From the NCBI GenBank assembly GCA_030844895.1, contig CM061227.1:74154593-74218592 (forward strand): a DNA stretch of 64,000 nt, given 5' to 3'. Shown here piece after piece: positions 10,441 to 21,500 of the stretch. A program made the position numbers and the translations under genes. This stretch comes from Ambrosia x helenae. Its lineage: Eukaryota > Streptophyta > Magnoliopsida > Asterales > Asteraceae. Numbering within the stretch: the first letter of the stretch is position 1; the number at the start of each line of letters is the position of its first letter. The notes beneath the pieces are model-generated. The model was not told the origin of the DNA. It saw only the letters and a list, made by a program, of their open reading frames with translations, and did not search any database.

Positions 10441-12301
10441 CACCTTAATGCTTGTTATATGTGAAGTTTACATGCATATGTTGGTCTTCTTGGTGATTAT
10501 AACATGATTGTTTCCATGATATGATTGTACTTCTGTTATGTAGAGATTATTAGGAAGGTTATCTTAGAGTTTGAGGCATTGTTGTTGTGTTTTGATGAAA
10601 ATGTGTATTTTGACCCATTTGAATGTTCTTGAAGATTTAGGATGACTATGGTATGATTGTTGATGCAATGTTGTTAAAATTCATACTAGGAAGATGTTAG
10701 ATCAGAGGTTTGATGATTTGCAAGTTTGTAGAGATTGAAATCTGATTGTTTCCATTTAAGGAAAGATAAGGTTGGTTGGTGAAATCTAGTACTTTGCCAT
10801 TTTAGGAAATAATTGCTTAGAACATGTTAGATCAGTGATATGTTGGGGGGTTTTGCTTGGAATGGGTTGGTAAATGATTTAGGTTTGATATTGGGTGTTG
10901 TTGCATGTTTCGGATCTGATTTGGAGGGTTAAACGCGCGAAAATCCGTTACACGGCAGCAGCAGGCGATTAGGAATCCTAATCGCCTGATGTTGAAGGCG
11001 ATTAGGCATGCATGAAGGAGATTAGGACCCTAATCGCCTGATATATCAGGCGATTGGGCCCCTAATCGCCAATAGACTGAAGTTACTCACGTGTTGACTT
11101 TCCTAATCGCGTGTACTGCTATCGTAAACGCGTTTTGACATCCCGGAACATGATTTGACACCTAGGAACATGATAGGAACCCCGGGATACACCCAATGAC
11201 TTAGTAAGACGTGTTCGGACCTGATTATGCGTTGATCGGACATTATGCTAGACTAGGTGAACTATTGCGCGTATTAAGTGTTTAATTGCATATGTTGCAT
11301 GATGTCTTGTATTTACCTAACACGTGGTATGTCGGGTCAGCAATGGGACGTCGGGTCTTGTCTGGCACGGTCGGTTTAACAGTTAAAGATGTTTTCAAAC
11401 GTTTATGGTCACGGTCTGGACATTCGGGGACTGGTTAACCTGCGGGTTGTTAGTCCGGATACTTATACACATCTTATGATAGGTCGCCGCTATTTGGGGC
11501 TATCATAACATAATTACTTAATTGTTTTCAAGTAACCCAATCCGAGGTGAGTTTCACAGCCCCACTTTTACTGTCTTGCTTTCGGGGGGAGAAACATGCT
11601 TTGTACAAACTATTTAAAGGTCATGTTATACTATGGGCACTTTATGTTACTATACGGCTTTTATGGAAAGTCCCAGGGGGAAACCATGAATGTGCTGGAA
11701 CGCACAACGGGGGAAATGTGGATAGATCTATTGGGCCTCACAAGCCCCACTCGACGGCGGGGCCGGGCGGGTACATATTGTATCTACCTATCGGGTTACC
11801 GAGGCATCGGTAGCCCAGTCATCTGGGCTGGTATCATCTTTTGGTTCATGTTTAGTAATGGGTTCCCAACCGTAGTAGTAAAGACACTTAACGTCTAGCT
11901 AACGTTCTTATGACATAGTATTACCGGAAATGATCTTTGTGAACTTGTGACAACACTTTTATAAAAGAAAACCTGTGAACTCACCAGCATTATATGTTGA
12001 CATTTTTGGCATGTTTTCTCAGGTCGCTAAGGTAGCAGTCAATGGGCTAGGCGCACGGAGTCATGCACAGCGTCTAATATTTTGAAGCATATTAAACAAT
12101 GTGTTTTAAACAATGATATGTCTTTTGGTTGTAAACAAGAATGCTTCCGCTGCTGGTTTACGGCTCAAAGCATGATATTTTGGTTTTAAATATATTTATG
12201 AATGCATGTTTGTTGTATGTTTATTGTGATCGTTGACTGAGATCCTGGTGTGTCACGCGCCTCGCGGTAAAACCCCGCACGTGGAATTTGAGGGTGTGAC
12301 A
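10441..12301 (+). repeat. Ty3/gypsy LTR, 3' part (solo or 3' LTR)
   Basis: Matches, in opposite orientation, the solo LTR at 42488-45150 from its position near 44340 onward, and ends with the family 3' end GGGTGTGACA. The first ~0.8 kb is absent because the Athila-like array sits there. No primer-binding site follows, so this is a solo or 3' LTR inserted in the Copia ORF that continues at 12302. Short frames at 11547-11898 are not conserved as protein. Confidence 0.8.
10963..11070 (+). repeat. CGATTAGG palindrome array in gypsy LTR
   Basis: Three hairpins in a row. At 10963-10987 there are perfect 12-bp arms AGGCGATTAGGA/TCCTAATCGCCT with a 1-nt loop. At 10995-11038 the arms are 11 bp. At 11046-11070 the arms are GGCGATTGGG and CCCCTAATCGCC with one G:T wobble. 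A further CCTAATCGCG follows near 11102. Confidence 0.85.
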
Positions 12302-14503
12302 GCTACTCTTTCCAAGAGTCAACCATCCACATCTGATATTGCTAGTGAGCTATGGAAATCTGGTTCCCCCATCATCATAGCTCACAGAAAACTAGCAGAT
12401 CAGAATCATGATACCTACATGGCTGAGATCAGGAACATGGTAGATGCAAGGTACAAAGATACTCATGCAGACATTCAAGCCATCAAAGACCATCTGCTGA
12501 AGACCACTGGCTCTGCCCCTATCACCATTCTCAGGGATGCAGATGATGATGCATTCACAGCTGATGATGCCAAAAAGGGGGAGTGGCAGAGATAGGTTGC
12601 CAAAGCTAGATCCCTTTGGTTGTCAACCTTCTCAAAAAGGTAAATCAAAGTCTGGCAACATACCAGGGTCTACTCATACAGCACTACAACAGCAACAACC
12701 AACTCAAACTGCACCACAACAACCAACTCAAACTGCACCACAACAACAACAAACCAGCAAAGATAAAGCAGTAGACAACTCTGCAAATAAAGAAGCTGTA
12801 AAGGCTGCTGAAGACAAACAAAAGAGGGCTGACACCTTGGAAGCCAAAGCAGAGTTGTTGGTACAACTAAAAAAGGAACAACAGCAGGAAGTTGAAGATG
12901 TGGGATCCTCAAAAAGGAAGAAGATGCCTGCTAAACATGTCAGACAACCACCATCTAAACTGAAAACCACTGCTACTAAAACCTCTGTTGATAAAGCCAC
13001 TACTGACAACACCACTGCTACCACCCAAACCACAACATCTGAACCTACAATCACATCACCACCAAAATACCAAACATCTGCTGGTCCTACTAAGGTGCCA
13101 ACAGATGTTAACACAACCACTGCTTCCACACCACCATCACCTAAAATCTTGTACAAAAGGAAGAGGAAATCAACCTTTGTTGTACAAGATGAAAACATAC
13201 ATACATCACCACACACCACCTCAACCACACAATCAACACCTATATCAGCCATTCCACTCTCATCGTTTTCACCACACACATCACAACTCAGATCCCATAG
13301 ACCACCACCAACCATTAAACCATTGGCTGTTCAGTATCCCCTTGAACTTGATCTACTCAAGGGGAAATGCAATCCTTCTATAATACTGAACAACCATCTG
13401 ATAGATTCTTCCCTTCTCTTCCACATTTTCCTGTTCCCTTAAACATGGACACATATCTAAAATATAAGGCTGAACAGGCAGATGCAATCATAAAAGAGAA
13501 ATGCAAAGGGAAGGATGACAGGACTGCTCAGGGCATCCATTCAGCAGAACTTAGCAAATTGAGAAGGATTGAAGATTTTGCTAAGACCCTGAGCAATTCC
13601 ATGTCTGCTATGCCTCTCAGTAGTGACATGGAAAAGGAGGTTAGGGAATCCCTTCTAGAACAGATCTTGGCAACCATGCCTTACAAAGCAAACAAGAAAC
13701 AGTTTGCAGGCTGGACCACTCAGCACTAAGGGAAGAACTCTTAAGAATAGAAGAGTTGGCCAAGAATCCCCAAGCTAAAGTCTCTGCCCCTGATTTTGGT
13801 AAAGGCAGAGATCCAGCCAGAGCCTTGAAGTTCAAGAGGATGAGACAAGAAATAGTGGCTGCTGATTATGAGGAGATGAGGTCTGTTGCAAGATGGTCTG
13901 AGCTAAGGCTGGTTGAAACATACAAGAGACTAGAAGAAAACAGGAAGAAAGATCCCAGCCTACCTAGAAAACCTGTCTACACTGATGAACCACTGATGAA
14001 GAGACCTCAACAGGCTTTTACCCTTGACAGCTTACTAGACACTTCTGATCTATCAGTTGCTGCAAGAAGACAGTTCAAGAAACAGAAAGAAATGTCTGAA
14101 GAAGATCAGAAGAAGTTTGCTGATACTTTCATTAAAGAGGGCCTCTTCAATCAAGTGCATTTTTTTCTCAGATCCCACAACTGACAAGCTCAGAGAACTA
14201 ATTGGGAGACCTCCATCACCAAACACATCTAGAATAAAGGTGCATCTAAGCAAATCCACTGACTCAAAAATTCTAAAATGGAAAGTCAATAAAGACAACC
14301 ATGAATTGACTCTGCTCAGGTCAGATGGAAAAGTTCAAAAGATAAGCATGGATGATGCATATAGCCTGTGTGCAAATGATCTCCAAACACTGCTGAATCT
14401 TGAGCTTGAAAGAGATGTAGAAGACTTATTTGCCTTAGACTTTGAACTTCAATTCAAAGGACAAATCAGAGAAAGTCTGATGAGAAATAAAGATCAAGAA
14501 TAA
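12302..14503 (+). pseudogene. Extra 3' ORF of a Copia element, broken
   Basis: The coding pieces shift frame several times: to about 12592, 12537-13376, 13367-13726, 13756-14180 and 14180-14503. The product is lysine- and glutamate-rich. It has a Gln/Thr-rich low-complexity middle (TAPQQPTQTAPQQQQ and many TT runs) and a helical C-terminal half with segments such as LRRIEDFAKTLSNSM and LQTLLNLELERDVEDL. The stop is followed within about 35 nt by a polypurine tract and the 3' LTR, so it lies where a post-pol extra ORF sits in some Copia lineages. It is not homologous by eye to the ORF3 at 18535-22197. Its 5' part and pol are missing, cut by the gypsy LTR. Confidence 0.55.
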
Positions 14504-14526
14504 AGCTTAGTTTTGGCATCATATGT

Positions 14527-14539
14527 TCTAGGGGGATAT
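14527..14539 (+). other. Polypurine tract of the left Copia element
   Basis: TCTAGGGGGATAT directly precedes the TG of the LTR that starts at 14540. Confidence 0.75.
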
Positions 14540-15256
14540 TGTTGGGTCTGCTGACCTGGAGAAGAACAGATGATTGAAAAGCCAAAATATGTTAACTATT
14601 GATTCCACAAATTAACAGTCCTTACAACATATTCTTCCCCAAAGACTGCTGACCCTAACAACTGTTCCATCCAAACAACTGCTGATACAACTGCTGATAC
14701 AAAGGACTGCTAGAGAACATCTGATAGAGAACAACTGCTGACCAAAGGTCTGATGAAGAAACAACTGCTGATCAAGTTCTGAAGACTAAAGGTCTGTTGG
14801 AGTCAACAGCACTTTGACTCCAACAGATGTTGCAAGACCATTAGAGTTTTCCCTTAGCAGTAGTTTATCTTACAGTGTTTTATAATGTAACAGTAGATTG
14901 CATAGGGCAGATGTTTTATGCTGTTATTCTGTTAGAGGTCACTATCTTAGGTGACGTCAGCACATGTCACCAGTGGTTTAGGTTTGTCTATAAATAGAAC
15001 AATGCTTGTACTGTTCTATGAGATCACAAAAAAACATTCTCTCAGACAAACAATCACTGTGTGATCAGGCTGAGGGGGAGTATTTGTACTGATTGTAATC
15101 TTTCAATAAATGAAAGCATTTGATCATTGATAACAATTATTCCCATTGTTTTGATTATAGTTTATTATTCCGCTGCACTTTCCATATATACTTACATCAT
15201 TCATTTCTCATCTTATTCTAAATACATCAAAACAATCAAACTCAGATCCTACAACA
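14540..15256 (+). repeat. Copia 3' LTR (717 bp)
   Basis: Starts TGTTGGGTC and ends CCTACAACA, with TGTTG/CAACA inverted ends. It holds a TATA box (CTATAAATAG, about 14988) and an AATAAA signal near 15105. The U3 is packed with CAACTGCTGA-type repeats. The partner LTR is outside the window, so no target duplication can be checked; the bases after it are GGACA. Confidence 0.78.
14640..14835 (+). repeat. CAACTGCTGA repeats and a hairpin in U3 of the left Copia LTR
   Basis: CAACTGCTGA or close variants (CTGCTGACC, AACTGTTCC, AGGTCTGATG) recur about eight times upstream of the TATA box. They are followed by the inverted pair GTTGGAGTCAA...TTGACTCCAAC near 14796-14826. Repeats of this kind in U3 often bind regulators; the function here is not known. 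Confidence 0.65.
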
Positions 15257-16100
15257 GGACAATACAATTCTATAATACTAACATAAATAGATAAGCGAAC
15301 AAATGATGACATAAAAATAAGATAAATAATACCATTAGAGATGTCTGACAAAGGCGTTCTCTGCGTGTTAACTATAAAATAAAAAGAGATAAGTAAAAAA
15401 AACAACAATGGAAATTAGTAAGCAATAACAGATTTGGGCAATGTATAAAAGAAATTTTACCTTCAATTGTTACACGATTATTTGTTTGTGTCGATGCAAA
15501 ATTAGATTTTTTTTCTCTTTGTAGATTCGGCACGTTCATTAGAGATGTCTAACAAAGGCGTTCTCTGCGTGTTAGCTATAAAACAAAGACAAATAAGTAA
15601 AAAAAAAAAAAAAGACAATGGAAAGTAGTAAGCATAACACATATATGAAATGTAGAAATAACATTTACCTTCAATTGTTACTAACGGAGGTGTGAAAGAG
15701 TTTGTAGAGGTTTCTACGTTCTCAACATTAGAAAGTGAACAACCGACATTTGAACTTATGCTATCCAAATATGAATTTATCCGTTTACGTCTTTCATTAA
15801 GACTCACTGAACAATAAATTATAATAAAAACTATTATTTCTTAATTGACACTTAAGAATTAAAGTTATAATATCAAACATAATAAATTACGTACCATTTG
15901 ATATGTCGGACAACGGTATTGCGGTATTGATATCTCCAAACATGTTTATAATATTTGGTAGTATAATAAAATATAAAAATCTATCAATGTAAACAAATGT
16001 AACAAACAAAAAAACATTAATCATTACCGTTAGATTTACGCCTCAGGTTACCAACTTTAGATTTCGGTAAACTAAAATCATACTTTGGGAGATCGGACAT
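15257..16100 (-). pseudogene. Helitron-like N-terminal exons with TPLSDISN motifs
   Basis: On the minus strand an ATG at 16100 opens MSDLPKYDFSLPKSKV and runs to a donor at 16027 (AACG/GTAATG). Further exon-like segments with matching splice signals lie at about 15895-15943 (IPLSDISNG, donor GTACGT), 15669-15806 (ERRKRINSYLDSI, donor GTAAATG), 15461-15575 (NTQRTPLLDISN) and ending at 15371 (NTQRTPLSDISN). Short TPLSDISN-like motifs near the N-terminus recall plant Helitron proteins from memory of the family; I cannot confirm it. The rest of the gene, with any Rep or helicase domain, is cut off at the LTR ending at 15256. One exon reads into a stop. Confidence 0.35.
15335..15686 (-). repeat. 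Exon-plus-intron tandem duplication
   Basis: About 145 bp at 15335-15478 recurs at 15537-15685. Both copies include the TPL(S/L)DISN exon start, the T-rich acceptor and the flanking intron ending TACCTTCAATTGTTA. The duplication explains the two nearly identical exons. Confidence 0.7.
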
Positions 16101-17880
16101 TGTAAAAGATATGTTTTTCTTGAATAAAATAAGTATATACCTAAAAAATTAAACAAAAATATTATTCATGATTGAAAAATAATTGCCAAACTCACGTATT
16201 ATACAAAAGCGAAATTGTAGTTTTTAAAATATAAAATGCTAAATAGTCATATATTAGTGTTACAATGTTTTATACATTTATTTTTAAAGTGGATTTTTTG
16301 ATGATTTATTACGGTTATTATAATTTCATCTTTTTGAATAATATATGCAAGTTTACCACAACATGATATACATATATCTATATAAAATTAAATAAAATGA
16401 AGATGGTTCACCTACCATTATAAGAATTGTGTTTCACATAAATTTTATTATTATATTATCATTCCATAAAGAAGGTTTCATATATACTTTTGCAAAACAC
16501 TGCAACCAGAACCCACAACTATAACAAATTAACAATATAGGCAATTGGATTAGCGGCAAGGGTAATTTATAACCAAGGGCAAGCCAATGGAATGACATTT
16601 TGGGCTCCAAACATCAATGTGTTTAGGGACCCTAGGTGGGGTAGAGGTTAAGAGATACCAGGCGAAGACCCATTGGTCATAATGTTATGAATGGGGATTT
16701 AAAGTTATGAAATTAGATACAATACTTTCACATATGGAGTAGAATTAGGACATCAAATTCGCATGTTTATGTATGAAATTGGCCAGACATAATTATGGAG
16801 TATAATTAGGAGATAACATTAGTTACATAAAATTAGACTGACTTCATTTTCAAATTGAAACATAAAATGCCAAAAACCAATTGTTTGTATATTTGATGAC
16901 GTAAAATGCAAATGCTATTATACATGATTTAGATGATTTATGAAACCACTGCTTTATACATTTGATCAGAAAACTTAAATTAACGATTAAGGAGTAGAAC
17001 TATTCCATCACATTCGAAAAGGAATTCATAACTCGTTTACAAGTAAGTCAAAGTCACCGTGTGTAATTAATGGAATTTATAAAATTAATGAAATTAAACC
17101 GTGTGCAATTAATGGAATAGTTGTTTTATGCGAAATTCATTTTCAATTTAAAATTCAAAATTTATAAGTAAGTCAAAGTCAGATTGTACAACTTAAATTA
17201 ATGAGTAGATTTAGGACATCACATTCGAATTTTTCCTTATGCGATTGGTCAAACATAATTATGGATACTATTTGATTCATATTCAATTCATATTCAATTG
17301 AATGGTTGTTTTATGCAATTAATGGATTTCATAAGAATGTTATGAATTACACCGTCTGTAATTAATAAAAGTCAAACTCAAAATCAATAATAAATACATT
17401 TGAATCATATTCATTTCATACTCACTTAATGGAATTTATATAATTAATGGAATTACACCTAGTGTAATTAGTGGAATGATTATTGTTTATGCGAAAATTC
17501 ATATTAATGTCCAAATTCGGAAATTATAACCAAGTCAAAGTAAAATTTGAAATTAATAAGGCAGTCAAATTCAAATTAAATTTAATCAATTTACAATCAA
17601 TTGTATAATAATTATATATATTCCATATAAATTTAGATGCATATTTATAAGGAAGTCAAAATGTTTATAGGGAAGTCAAATTCAATTATTTACAATTAAT
17701 GCTATAATTATCTATATCTATATTTAAAAGTAAAATTCGTTATAAGGAAGTGAAAGTCAAGTTCGTTATATAAGGAAGTCAATTGTCACAATCAATGGTA
17801 TAATTAACGAATTTATTGAAAATCTTTATAAGGAAATCGACAACAAATACATTGAATGTTACGAAATTTAAATTCATAAA
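16101..17880. other. AT-rich non-coding stretch with degenerate AAGTCAAAGTCA repeats
   Basis: No credible ORF on either strand. From about 17040 the motif (A)AGTCAAAGTCA and TATAAGGAAGTCAA recurs irregularly (17043, 17167, 17533, 17652, 17745, 17777), with repeated ATTAATGGAATT blocks between. Confidence 0.5.
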
Positions 17881-18003
17881 TCAATAACTTCTTGTGTGTC
17901 AACCTTGGTAACAAACAACCTTTGTTGATCTGAACACCATTTGAAGACGCAATAGTCACCAACAGAAATATCTTCTAATTCAAGCAAATCATCCCATCCA
18001 ATG
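17880..18003 (-). pseudogene. 3' part of a B3-domain-like gene fragment
   Basis: Minus-strand translation gives GWDDLLELEDISVGDYCVFKW, matching the C-terminal half of plant B3 DNA-binding domains (a GW, then a short helix, then GDxCVF). The Copia insertion at 18004-33370 separates it from its upstream part. Joining the flanks across the CAATG duplication keeps one frame through the insertion point. Confidence 0.45.
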
Positions 18004-18521
18004 TGTGAGCGTTGGAATTTATCTAAAAACAGGATATTATGATCATACAAGTCACAAATCTAGGTGCGGAATCCCTAGATCTGAACAAATTGATAAGATG
18101 CTAATCACGACACAATCAAGATCATTTTCAACTTCATTTTCATAGATTAACTTTCAATTAATAAGCAATTACAACGTTTATGTTAATCTAGAATCACAAA
18201 GACACTTTCTCAAAACACTACTGAACCTGCACAGAACCTGGACACAAAAATGATAACTCTCTTCCATAATCAAAAACTCAAAACCTATATATAATGTCTG
18301 CACATTCGCCCCTTTCTGTAGGTCGAATGTGAGAATTTCCACATTCGCCCACTTACAGTGGTCGAATGTGGTCTTCAGTCCATGCCAAAACTTCATTCGT
18401 CCAGTCTGATCTACCTTCGCCCATATTATCTTCACCTTCGCCCCATCAGAATCACTTTCGGCTACCCATTAACATATGTTAATAATATCATATCCAATCC
18501 TTAGTCGCAAATGCATCAACA
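18004..18521 (-). repeat. 3' LTR of Copia copy 1
   Basis: 518 bp with TGTGAGCG...ATCAACA ends on the + strand. It appears identical to 32853-33370. It carries the TTCGNCC hairpins (18301-18451) and a TATA box (minus strand, 18284-18295). The small frame at 18178-18435 is a by-product. Confidence 0.95.
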
Positions 18522-18533
18522 AACTCCCCCTCG
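18522..18533 (-). other. Polypurine tract, Copia copy 1
   Basis: Minus strand CGAGGGGGAGTT, ending exactly at the 3' LTR. The ORF3 stop TAG is separated from it by one base. Confidence 0.85.
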
Positions 18534-18534
18534 A

Positions 18535-21500
18535 CTATTGATTGGATAGTTTTCTCTGGTAATCCATCGTCCTGTTCATCAGCTTGATTCTAAGCTGCTT
18601 CTTCTGCTCATCAGTCATTGGCGGCTCGAATGTTTTCTTCACAGGCTTTGAAACATTGGCGATCTTCACAGTTTTGCCAAGTTTCCCCTCCAAGTTGCTT
18701 CCAGCGTTTATATCATACGCAAAACAAACTCCCACAACTTGAGTGTACTTCCTCGCCTGAGCAAAGTCGTTCGGTTCATAATAGATCGGATTATAAAACA
18801 ACATGATGATGTCTTCAAAGGTGCAGTTTATCAGCCACATAGGATCAAATACATGTACATGCTTGTATTTGTCCTTTCCATCTCTCAATACAATCACTGC
18901 TTCTGCCTTCCTCCAATCATAATACCAGAATATGAAATCAGCACTAAAATGCTGTGGCATTGGCATCAATGGTATCTTTCTCATCACATTTGGTGCTTTA
19001 TAGATCAAAGTCACACGCTTCATGTTGGTCTGAGGATCAATATCCCTATGCTGTTTTCTTCTTGGATATTGAGGCTGAAATCTCTTCCATCGTGTACGAC
19101 TTTCCCAAACCAACTTGTCTGCGCACCAACCGACATGCGATCCATTTACCTCGGCTCCAGACATAGGAAACCTGCATAAATCTCTCACCGCCCAATACGG
19201 TAGAGTAAGCAAATCACAGAATCTGTTGAAATACAGAATTCCGGTTTCCCATTTAGCTGCAATGCACTTCAGTCTGCCAAGATAAGTCCACCCAAGAGCT
19301 CTGCCTTTGAACTTGGCATTATGAAATCGATAAAAGTTACCTTGAGCTTCAGGTCTAGGTCGGTTCTCATCCATCTCCTTCAACTTCTTCAGATAATTCT
19401 TCAACTCATCAGACTGGTTGGAAGAATCTTTCTTTTGATCTCCAAACACTTTCTCAACAAACTCTTCGCTTCTTCTCTTCGCTTTCTGTTTCGCTGACTT
19501 GTTTGGTATCTCTGTGAAGTCAGGAAATACTTCGTTTTCATCTTCTTTTCTGAAATACTGGGGAAACTCCTCATGAGTAATATCTTCAATCTCAACCTCA
19601 TTGTTTTCTGGAGTTTGCACATCATCAGAATGATTTCCCATATCCTTTTCAGGAATATCAGGAATCGATTCATCTATCATGAACTCCTCAAACGTCTTAC
19701 CTACCCTCTGTGCGAGACCATCTAATATTTCTTTCGCCACAGACGCAGGTAGTTCCCCTTCTTCAAGATCTGGATCTTCATATTCCAGCTCGTATCTCAG
19801 ATCATCAGTCTGGAATATCTCAGCGAAGCATCCAGTGAACTCAATGGTCCACTCCCTCTTCTCCAACATGTTTTTGTATATCAGCTTAGCATCATCAGAA
19901 AGAGATCTCACCTTTTCGTTCCAAAAAATACTTTCATCTACATTCTCACCTTTCTTCTTGGAACTAGATTCTCCAGTATCTTTCTTTTTCTGTGATTTTC
20001 TCTTCTCATAACTAAACTTAGAAGTGTCATCTCCTCCTTCTTGATCACTTCCACTACTCAACTCATCACCTTTCTTCTTCCCTGTACCCTCAGCACCATC
20101 ATCATCATCATTGTTGTCATCATCATCATCATTGTTGTCATCATCACTTTTATCCGAACCATCATCATCCTCTTCATCCTCATCTTCATCATCTTCTTTT
20201 TCTGATTCAGAATACTCATAGTCAACTTTCTGTTCAACATCTTCTTCATCTTCCTCACCCTCTTTCAATTGGGGTGCTCTGCTATACAGATCTTCAATCA
20301 AACCACAAAGCCGTTTGTTTTCCTTCTTCAACTCTTTGTTATCCGCCTTGATCAGTTTGATCTTGTTCTTGTTTCTATCACATCTCCTCTCAAGCTTTTC
20401 ATTCTTAGCTTCTAACAACTGAATCTTTTCATTTATCTCATCTTGATTCGATTTCGAAGCAACTACAATCTGGAGCATCTTCTCCTCATTCTGCTTGAAT
20501 TTAGTGATTTCAGCTTGTTGAGCAATTAGCATTTTCATCATATCCTCCATCTTCTTATTGACCTGTTTCATCACATCATCATCAACAGTCATTTTCTTTG
20601 ACTTTGATCTGGAGGGCTCAACTTCAACAGCTTTCTCCTTTTGAGGCTTCTTAAACATATCGAGCACTTTATCCATATCGATATTGAACTGATCGATTGG
20701 TAAAGTCTCTGCCTCCTTTCCTTTCTTCTGCTTCTTAGCAACTGGCGAAGATAACTTGGAAGGTGTTCCAGCATCAGGCAATCTCTTACCCTTCAACAAC
20801 TGAGCTAATTCCTTCTCTCTCAGTTCTTTCACACTTGATTTCTTTGCCATCGTCTTTTGTTTCTTTGACTTCTTAGGCAAATTCACAACTACAGTGTCAC
20901 CAACACTCAGTTCAGCTAAATCAACTCCCAATCCTTCATCTTCAACCGATTTCCTTCTCCTCTCAGACTCTTCTATTGACTGGTTCAATAATTCAGACTC
21001 ACCAACCATAGTGGCCTTACGTTTGGTGGTCCTTACGTTCTCGTCATCCGAATCCCACTGTTCATCAACCTCAGTCTCCTCCGAATCAACAGACTCTTCA
21101 TCCACCAAACCTGAACCTTTCTTCGCAGTCGATTTCTTTCTAGCAACCTGTTGCTTTGTGCTTCCCTGATCAATAGCCTTTCCTTTGCCCTTCCCTTTGG
21201 CTCCAGGATTGACTACTTGACGCTTCCGCTTAGTGCTTGAATCAGCATACACTAAGGGATCGTCGTTATCTGAGTCACTATCATCATGTCTAGCTTTGTT
21301 CTTGCCTGGATCAGTGTAATCCGGACGAGCCAAAGCCCCAAACAATCTCCTATTGGGTGGTTTCTCATTATCAGCTACACCCTTGTAACCTTTCATCCTC
21401 ATCAAGGTTCTAATATTCATGTGATCTTGTCCTAGAATCATTGTCGGATCCTTCTTCAGCATTGGATACTTGTAATCAAAGATCATCATTAGAAACCTTG

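Noticed and set aside
10963..11070. Regular palindromic repeats resembling a CRISPR array
   Set aside because: The sequence is a eukaryotic retrotransposon LTR, the unit spacing is irregular, spacers are not uniform and there are no cas genes.
11547..11898. Overlapping ~90-100 codon frames in the gypsy LTR
   Set aside because: LTR sequence; the corresponding frames in the solo LTR differ and have no domain.
18178..18435. 85-codon frame in the Copia LTR
   Set aside because: Identical in both LTRs by LTR identity, overlaps the hairpins and TATA box; not kept in the LTR of copy 2.
20058..20258. Met/Lys-rich frame and other frames inside ORF3, pol and gag
   Set aside because: They overlap well-supported coding sequence in another frame and have low-complexity composition from the shadowed gene.
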